Source: Osedax fenrisi (taxonomy: Eukaryota > Annelida > Polychaeta > Sabellida > Siboglinidae). Taken from it: a stretch of DNA of 64,000 bases. The DNA is taken from the NCBI GenBank assembly GCA_964019155.1, contig OZ025239.1, positions 1,692,874 to 1,756,873 on the forward strand. Direction: 5' to 3'. Positions 57,405-64,000 of the stretch are shown piece by piece. A program made the translations under genes and the position numbers. Position 1 is the stretch's first letter, and each line of letters begins with the position of its first letter. Below the pieces are notes generated by a model. The model saw only the letters and a list, made by a program, of their open reading frames with translations. It was not told where the DNA came from and searched no databases.

Positions 57405-58011
57405 TAGGGGAGAGAATAGAGTAGTGGCCGATAATTTATATGCTTAGCATACTCATAATATATCGATAAATACTGAATTATAATATCTTATATTTTTTGA
57501 ATATGCTATAAGTCATATAAGTTTATAATACTGTGATTTCATTTTATATATTACTGAATAGTATTAACTATTTATTAGGCATTACAAAAGGCATACAAAA
57601 GCATTATAATAAAGCAAGTCCGAGGTAGTGGCCGATAGTATAAGAATATGCAATAGGTGTCTCGTAATGTATTCGATTTATATTTGTTTAATTATATAAT
57701 ATTAAATAATTATGTTTATGATGTATATGCACCTTATTTGATTCAATGATTTAATTATATACACACACACTCACACATATAAATAAGTATAAATATATAT
57801 AATGATGTGTTTGTTTAAATTTGACAACAAATGATTATGTAATAAATTAGAGTAATTAATTAATTATTTAAAAAAAAAATTACTTTATATTATAGACATT
57901 TTGATTATCTAAATATTGTATATAGAACTTTTTATCCTATTTAGCACCATTTAAGCGTTAATTAAAACGACAACTACTCCCTCCTCGGCCACTACCCCGC
58001 TCCGTCCCCTA
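57405..58011. mobile_element. MITE family A, copy 4
   Basis: Starts TAGGGGAGAGAATAGAGTAG, TGGCCGATAAT and ends CCGCTCCGTCCCCTA. Interior as in the other copies; terminal repeats more decayed. Confidence 0.9.
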
Positions 58012-58510
58012 CCAATAATAATAATAATGTTAAATTTGTTATAAAAGTAATATGAATTAATCTCTAGAATCAGTTATCCACGTGTCTCGATTATGTGATG
58101 TTAATGAAGCTATATCATATGTTCATACCATATATGGTGGTATACCACTATTCGAATTGTTCTTCCGTGCATAATACTATTTTATATCTATCTATATTTT
58201 GTGTACATACTCTTATTTTTGATTGCTGATAATAATTCAATGTCATATTTTATTTCATAATTTCTAATTAAAGTATTCATGTGTTATATTAGTTATATTA
58301 GTTTAAAAACGTTCGATTATTTTTACTTATATATCAATTTGTATCATATATTATTTCAAATTTATAAAAATCAATAGATAAATAAAGATTCAATTTCAAA
58401 TATGTTTTATGTTTACATAGGTTCTATTTTTTATTAATTTCTATTTTAATTAAACATACAAATTAATTTTCAAAAATACTTTTTATGTTTATAAATAATC
58501 AATTAAATTT
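58012..58510. other. AT-rich stretch, nothing seen
   Basis: Only a CATATGTTCATACCATATATGG near-palindromic patch at about 58118; otherwise simple AT-rich DNA. Confidence 0.55.
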
Positions 58511-58747
58511 GTGATTTTTAAAAATCATTCCATTTTTAAAATTGCATATATTGATAAGAATATCATTTACGGAATCAACATATTAATGATAAATTCTATA
58601 TTATATAACTTCTATACTGTAGATAATTTTTTTATGTTCAAAGTAGCTGCAGCCGATCTATGGAATCCGTTACCTGTACCATTTAAGAACTTATGCAAAT
58701 TATTCGTATTTTTAACTTTAATATTTATAAAACAGATTGGTTATTGA
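58511..58747 (+). mobile_element. LINE ORF2 C-terminus
   Basis: A 78-codon open frame whose second half reads MFKVAAADLWNPLPVPFKNL, CKLFVFLTLI and ends at TGA 58745. VAAADLWN-x-LP is the C-terminal signature also found at 31654-31782, so both belong to one LINE family. The first half of the frame is AT-rich and unconvincing. 5'-truncated. Confidence 0.8.
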
Positions 58748-59086
58748 ATTATTTACAAAATCCAATAAAGTGACTATATTTAACAAAATAACTTTTTTTC
58801 TCAAATGTAACTTCATTATATATTAGTTATAATATATAATAATTAAGTACAATACATTTAATAACAAATAAATATGCCCAAATGTATTAATATGTGCCAG
58901 TATACACTATAGTCAGTTGATACATCATATAGAGATAAAGGTAGTGTGTCCGCCTGACTATGTTATAGATACTACAATAGTCACACCCTCGGTTACACAT
59001 TATACAATAGGATTCAATGACTCTCTAGGATAGAGGGAGGATAAATATATATGGATGAAATGGAGTTAAAATATATGTATATGTAG
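58748..59086. other. spacer, nothing firm seen
   Basis: AT-rich with a GC-richer patch at 58910-59030 that shows no frame I trust. Confidence 0.5.
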
Positions 59087-59990
59087 TAGTGGAAAGTAAC
59101 CGAATACGGACAGTGCCCTTATACGGACAATCCCAGTGTCTCAGAAACCATTAATCCTACAATAAAAGTGTAATGAATAAAATATTCATAAATATATAAA
59201 TAGTCTAAATAAGTATTTTTTATTTTTTAATTATTCCAAATAGTGCTGATATATCCAATAAACTGATTATTTCATTTCGTTTTTAAATTTATGAAAAAAA
59301 ATATCAACTTAAATCCTTCGAAAGAATATACAAATATATCGATATAAAACATAACAATATATTATTAAAAACTAAAGCATTCTAAACATTATATTCATAA
59401 TTTCTATATTTGTCATCAAATATTAATTAAGTTATAAGCATATACCTAAAGGTCATATAAGTCCCTAATACGGACAGTGTCCGTCAGACACTCTAGATGT
59501 ATTAATACGAATATCCTATAACCAATCAGTGCACAGCGTGTGAACTATTCTGATTTTAATAAAAATCGATAATATTAATATTAATTAATACCACCAATGA
59601 AGCTAAATCTAAAAATATTTGTATTTAGATACTTAACTTATATTATTAATTAATAAAATAATAAAAATTAATAAATTAATTACTAATTAAAGTATTCATA
59701 ATATTAATTATAAATAATGTAATTGTAATTTATCTGATTGTTTCATCAATAATATATAGTTTATCCATTAGCAACAATATATATATGTTATCTACTGTAT
59801 TCGTACATGGGTACATAATACCGAAACCCCTTTTATATATGGAATAAAAAGATTAAATAAAATTTCAAAATCACAATAATATCTATAATCATATAACATT
59901 AATGTATTGTAATTTGTGAAATAAAGTACTAAGTCATAACAAGTTAAGATTATTCATTGTTAAACTATCCGTATTAGGTAACTTTCCCAT
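59087..59990. mobile_element. MITE family B, copy 3
   Basis: Begins TAGTGGAAAGTAACCGAATA and ends GTATTAGGTAACTTTCCCA. Same orientation as copy 1, without the nested insert. No ORF. Confidence 0.9.
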
Positions 59991-60440
59991 ATATCTTTCA
60001 TATCTATTTATATAGCGCAATCCTTGATATACTGCCCAAAGATGCCGGTCCTGAGCTGGGCGGTATGTCATTGGTGTACATATATAGTACAAGTTAACAT
60101 ATTTCTACTATGATTCCAGTGTAAAGAGATTCTCATTATGATTCAGCAGAATTGAATACCAAGAGATGCTTGATGTAGACTTTTTAAAATAAAATATTGA
60201 AAGTTAAAATAATATTGGAAGTTATTTCCCTTTATAAATATAACATACTATTGAGTTAAAAATAGAATTCTTTATGTCTAGGATTAGTCATAGATTTATC
60301 ATTACATTAAAGTGAATTAAATCGATGAACTTAAGATATATGGACACAACAAATAATAAATATAATTTAAAGTTATATAGTTATGATAAATAGATAATGA
60401 TTTTAATAATATTTGTTTAATACTAGATATTACTTTAAAA

Positions 60441-60599
60441 ATGAAAGAATATTATTCACTTAAATTTAAGGATATTGTAATGGATAATATTAATATTATA
60501 TTGCTGGATAGTATATCATCTTTAAACATATATAATAAAGGTTTTATTAGAATATCATATTTAAAATTTTTTTAAACTGTCTCGATGCGTCGCAAATAA
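60441..60599 (+). pseudogene. possible exon or fragment, unknown
   Basis: ATG 60441 opens MKEYYSLKFKDIVMDNINII, LLDSISSLNIYNKGFIRIS to TAA 60573, then TVSMRRK. AT-rich but protein-like; it may be a chance frame or the exon before 60729. Confidence 0.25.
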
Positions 60600-60728
60600 T
60601 AATTATTATTTAATTTGTTTAATATATTTTTAATAATATTTAATTTAATTTATTAATTCAATCAAATTTATACAAATAGGTATATAATGCTAAATATATA
60701 TACATGTTATATTATTATCTTAAGACAG

Positions 60729-60870
60729 GGAAATTCTGCATACTCGTATCGGAAATCTACAAAATCTAGTGAATATAATTAAAAGAAAATATACTATGGC
60801 TATTCTAAATAGATTTAATTTTGAAAGAATATCAGCAGAGAAATGTATACATTACTTCATGAATAATTAA
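60729..60870 (+). CDS. terminal exon of an unrecognised gene
   Basis: A splice acceptor ATTATCTTAAGACAG precedes an unbroken frame EILHTRIGNLQNLVNIIKRK, YTMAILNRFNFERISAEKC, IHYFMNN and stop TAA 60868-60870. The composition is convincing for coding despite the AT-rich codons. AILNR-x-F recalls AILNRKFDIR of the recombinase-like gene at 43530, but the surrounding residues differ. The start lies in an upstream exon that I could not identify. Confidence 0.5.
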
Positions 60871-61794
60871 TAATAATAAATAATATGGTTTCAATATTAA
60901 TTAAAAATATATATCTATATTTAGATATATAATTTAATAGTTGATATAATATTTATAATTAATATAATATATATAATCATTGTATGTTTGTAAATACATA
61001 TGCAGACTGCTTAGATGATGACAATATATGTGTAATAATAGTGCGATGTTTGTGGTTATGGCACAACACTTAATACATAATCATATCTCCTCATAAGAAA
61101 TAGATAAATACACATTATATATACACATTATATACATACAAATATACACTTGTATACAAATAGTTATATAACAATAACAATCAAGTCGTATACTATCGCT
61201 ACGATATTCTCATTAATCGTAATATATTATTGATATGTACACAATGATATATATATATATATATATCCAAGGAGCTCGAGTGGTGACCTTGCTGTATTCG
61301 TGGCTGTCAAGGTCAACTTTCAATAATACCTAAGTGGGGTATCGTTAAGAAATTATATTTAGTATATATTATTATTATTATTAGTAATGATATGATTAGT
61401 TATTCATTTTAAGAACATTAATAAAAACATCATATTTTGAAGTGATCTATTGTTAAGAACAAAAATTAATATTACAAAAACATAAATATATAATTAATGA
61501 TTAATTCAAATATAACTATTAATATTAGATGCTCCACAACATTTATGCTAATTTCTCGTGTATTACTCAATGATGGGTAAGCATTATTTGCTGCTGGTAC
61601 TATTTAATTATAAAGCGCGAGTATTAAATAAATGTGTCTGAAAATATACAAATACAATTAAATATGATAGCGAGTGCAAGTTCTACTTATATAGTACACA
61701 GAGAGAGCTAGTGCGAGTGTAGATTAGGTGTAATAGTAGCCTAATACCGGGTGTGAGATGTGTGAATGGTGCTGTAAGTGTGTAGAGGACTTAC
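60871..61794. other. AT-rich stretch with one GC-rich patch
   Basis: A patch at 61268-61345 (CAAGGAGCTCGAGTGGTGAC...) has short open frames in all plus frames and is not assigned. 61650-61790 is moderately GC-rich and lies in the intron or downstream part of the minus exon next to it. Confidence 0.5.
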
Positions 61795-61883
61795 CAGGCT
61801 ATGTTCTTCATACGGATAGCTGTTAGTTTAACGAGGAGTTTCACAGGTAGAGAGTTGTGCAGATCATGTGGAGAATGTTGATC
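61795..61883 (-). CDS. exon with perfect donor, minus strand, unknown gene
   Basis: On the reverse strand an acceptor AATGTAAACAG leads into DQHSPHDLHNSLPVKLLVKL, TAIRMKNIA and a perfect donor GTAAGT (complement of 61789-61794). 89 bases, no stop, phase 0 to 2. The conserved minus ORF at 62814-63062 lies upstream on the same strand and could be an earlier exon of the same gene. No family recognised. Confidence 0.55.
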
Positions 61884-62151
61884 CTGTTTACATTGAATAA
61901 TTAATGATTAATTCACGCGACTTCTAATAATATACATTTATCATATTATTTATTGAAATCGCGATATAAATATATAAATATATTATATGTAATATAAATT
62001 ATGAATAGCATTTATACATACATATATAATGATGAAAGTACTAAAAGTAGGACTGGGTTTGATACACTGTTAACAATAATAGTACTACAAATCATTTACT
62101 TTATAAAATATCAATAGGTAAAGGGTTTAGTTTACCAAACCTTTAATAATA

Positions 62152-63190
62152 ATTCATAGATAAATAAAGGGTTTATCGAAACGGTCTCTATAAAAATGGT
62201 CTCTATGAAAATGGTCTCTATTATAAAATCTTTATTATATTATAAATGATACAAATTAGTAATCGATTATCATTTTAATTTTATATGTAATGTAATATTC
62301 TAAATTATATAAATAAATTACTATTTTAAAGTTTAATTTGTATTGAATACTCAACACTCTTTTCTAATTTATAATTACCTATCTCTGGTATAACCTTTAC
62401 AAATAATAACATCGTACTTAAATTCATAATTATATATAAATATTTAAATAATTAAAATGTTATTAATATATGATTTATTATTTCTAATAATTTAAATTAT
62501 AAATACAACTGATAAATAATTCTATAATATTTTATGAAATTATATCATTGATTTATGAAAATTGCTCAATTAATAAATAGTTTTGTCACCATTTATTATA
62601 TTATCGTGAAATCCTTTAGTATAAAAACGAGTCACTAGATGGTTTGAAACTTAGTCTAGTGGTTATTCGCACGAAACCTTTAGTCTAATAATAAGTTTGT
62701 AATGTATTCTACCAAACACTTTAGTTCTGAGAACGGCATAACTAAAGGTTCCCAAACCTTTTGTTTAAACGGACATCGATTATAGGTTTTAATTCAAGCC
62801 AACTAAAGGTTTTTTAACAGTATATTTCGATCGTGAGGTGATACAATATATACAATATACACGAGAGGAGGAGCAATAGTGTTGTTCTGACCATGAGATA
62901 GCGTTTCAAGAGGAGGGAGTATCGCTCATGCGGGCAGTCGATCTTAACCTTAGCTTCCACGTTAGATATGTCGGGCGAGAAGTGAGAGATCACTAGCAGC
63001 GGTATCAGCATCATCATCGGGTAGGCCTCCAGTTCCACTGCCATAGACCACACTAACATCATGTGGTCCTCGAGTAGACCAGTACATATGGGGGTGGGGT
63101 GAGGTTAATTAAAGGGGGGGGTGGTTAACTTATAGTTGTGGTTGATAGGAACATGCCACTATCACATCAATTCTATCACAATTAATTGTA
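62152..63190. repeat. right copy of 1-kb duplicated block
   Basis: Matches 1-1040 with a few substitutions (for example TATCTCT against ACTCT near 62355). Its left border is also the window's start in the other copy, so the real border is unknown. Immediately left stands ACCAAACCTTTAATAAT. Confidence 0.95.
62814..63062 (-). CDS. conserved exon-like ORF, second copy
   Basis: Same 82-codon minus frame as 665-913. One visible internal change (VISHFSPD for VISPFSPD) and two or three at the AT-rich end. Retention of the open frame in both copies of a large duplication is the main argument for coding; the duplication may simply be recent. Confidence 0.4.
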   Translation of the reverse strand: MMLVWSMAVELEAYPMMMLIPLLVISHFSPDISNVEAKVKIDCPHERYSLLLKRYLMVRTTLLLLLSCILYILYHLTIEIYC

Positions 63191-63198
63191 TAATATAG

Positions 63199-63400
63199 AA
63201 AAATATTTCAAAAAATTTCAAAAAATTTCCAAAAAATATTTCGAAAATATGTAAAAAAAAATATTTCGCGTAAAAAAAAAAGCGTCGCCAAAGATTTTAG
63301 CTGACAAAAATTCATTTTAATGGTAAAAAGTCAATTTTTCGGGTTTTTCTCGGTAACAAGTTAGCTCAACACATATATATATATATATAAATATATATAA

Positions 63401-63441
<41 letters not shown>

Positions 63442-63447
63442 TAGACT
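63199..63447. repeat. copy of 1801-2040
   Basis: Includes the landmark AAAAAGCGTCGCCAAAGATT and TTTTTCTCGGTAACAAGTTA. The 760 bases 1041-1800 are missing here. Confidence 0.9.
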
Positions 63448-63456
63448 TTTTCTCTC

Positions 63457-63852
63457 ATGTAATATGTGTGTAGTTATAAACGACATGTAAACATATATGT
63501 TTAATGTTTAACATTATTAATTTTGAATATTTGAATTATAATCTCTACAAAAATTTAAAACCAACTTTTTATTAAATAAATATACTTTATTACATGTTAT
63601 CGAGTATGAATAATGTATTATATTGTTTATAAATATTCCTTTATGGTTCACAATATATAGTTTATTGCTCAATATTTAACAATAAATAACGTATATCTAT
63701 ACGTATTTATATAGTATAATATGCACAACTGCAATTGATTAACGTATATTGTTATATTTCAGATTAAGGAGAAAACTAAAGATGAGGAAATAAGTAATAA
63801 TTTGAAAACGCTATTTTACACCAAAAGCGAATACGACAACGTTACTACTTCA

Positions 63853-63903
<51 letters not shown>

Positions 63904-64000
63904 ATAAAATAAATAGATTTTAGTAAAATACAAACAAATGTAGAATACATTTTTTTTTTAATATTTCGAAAAATATTTTTTAATATATTTGATAATGTCT
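63457..64000. repeat. copy of 10427-10990
   Basis: Starts inside the palindrome of 10387-10462 and runs in parallel to the end of the window, including the exon-like piece and the following (TA)n tract. The intervening 8.4 kb with both kinesin exon copies is absent. Confidence 0.95.
63763..63856 (+). pseudogene. coiled-coil-like exon, second copy
   Basis: Same acceptor TTATATTTCAG and frame IKEKTKDEEISNNLKTLFYT, KSEYDNVTTS as at 10733. No coding change noticed between the copies. It runs into a (TA)n tract at 63857-63901. Confidence 0.5.

Noticed and set aside
1..63190. The two 1-kb blocks as LTRs of a giant retroelement
   Set aside because: No LTR-type ends, primer-binding site or gag/pol between them, and the right copy continues with further blocks of 1.8-2.0 and 10.4-11 kb, which fits segmental duplication.

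Overview
The window reads as nuclear DNA of an animal. It is extremely AT-rich, full of long (TA)n tracts, and holds small exons split by GT...AG introns, CR1/L2-like LINE fragments, several MITE families and pieces of recognisable animal genes. I cannot name the species. A marine invertebrate such as a sponge or cnidarian would fit the AT content, the short introns of one gene and the family of zinc-finger tyrosine-recombinase genes, but that is inference.

Layout. 1-11 kb: a 1-kb block that recurs near the right end, an AT-rich satellite-like family, two diverged copies of a kinesin motor-domain exon (2.8 and 7.85 kb), exon-like coiled-coil pieces and a LINE endonuclease fragment. 11-25 kb: satellite units, a hAT-like MITE, a minus-strand LINE split by a MITE that itself carries a nested element, and a 3.6-kb foldback element with arms of about 1 kb. 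25.3-35 kb: an ATC/CAT trinucleotide array running into the start of a multi-exon gamma-tubulin complex component 4 (TUBGCP4)-like gene, now broken. 35-41 kb: AT-rich DNA with two tandem duplications. 40.9-45.5 kb: a multi-exon gene with a C2H2 zinc finger, a helical domain and a tyrosine-recombinase-like domain (Crypton-like), also broken by in-frame stops although its splice sites are intact. 46-49.2 kb: a 1-kb MITE with an 8-bp target-site duplication and a second copy of the minus-strand LINE. 49.5-54.8 kb: locally duplicated, exon-like sequence of an unrecognised gene family. 55-60 kb: four MITEs and a LINE 3' end. 60.4-62 kb: two orphan exons. 62.15-64 kb: a shortened second copy of 1-11 kb, spliced from three blocks.

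No gene in the window looks intact. The three best gene identifications (kinesin, TUBGCP4, recombinase) keep exon-intron structure, so they are not processed retrocopies, yet carry stops, frameshifts or lost motifs. Where the ancestral codon can be inferred, stops sit at conserved glycines (TGA) or at an acidic position (TAG), as expected if G-to-T changes at first codon positions caused them. Two themes deserve a second look: hairpins whose arms flank TA tracts, including one at which a large duplication breaks, and several MITE families sharing TAGGGG-type ends.

Most coordinates of exon-like pieces come from reading frames and splice-like borders by eye. Nothing was checked by search or alignment.
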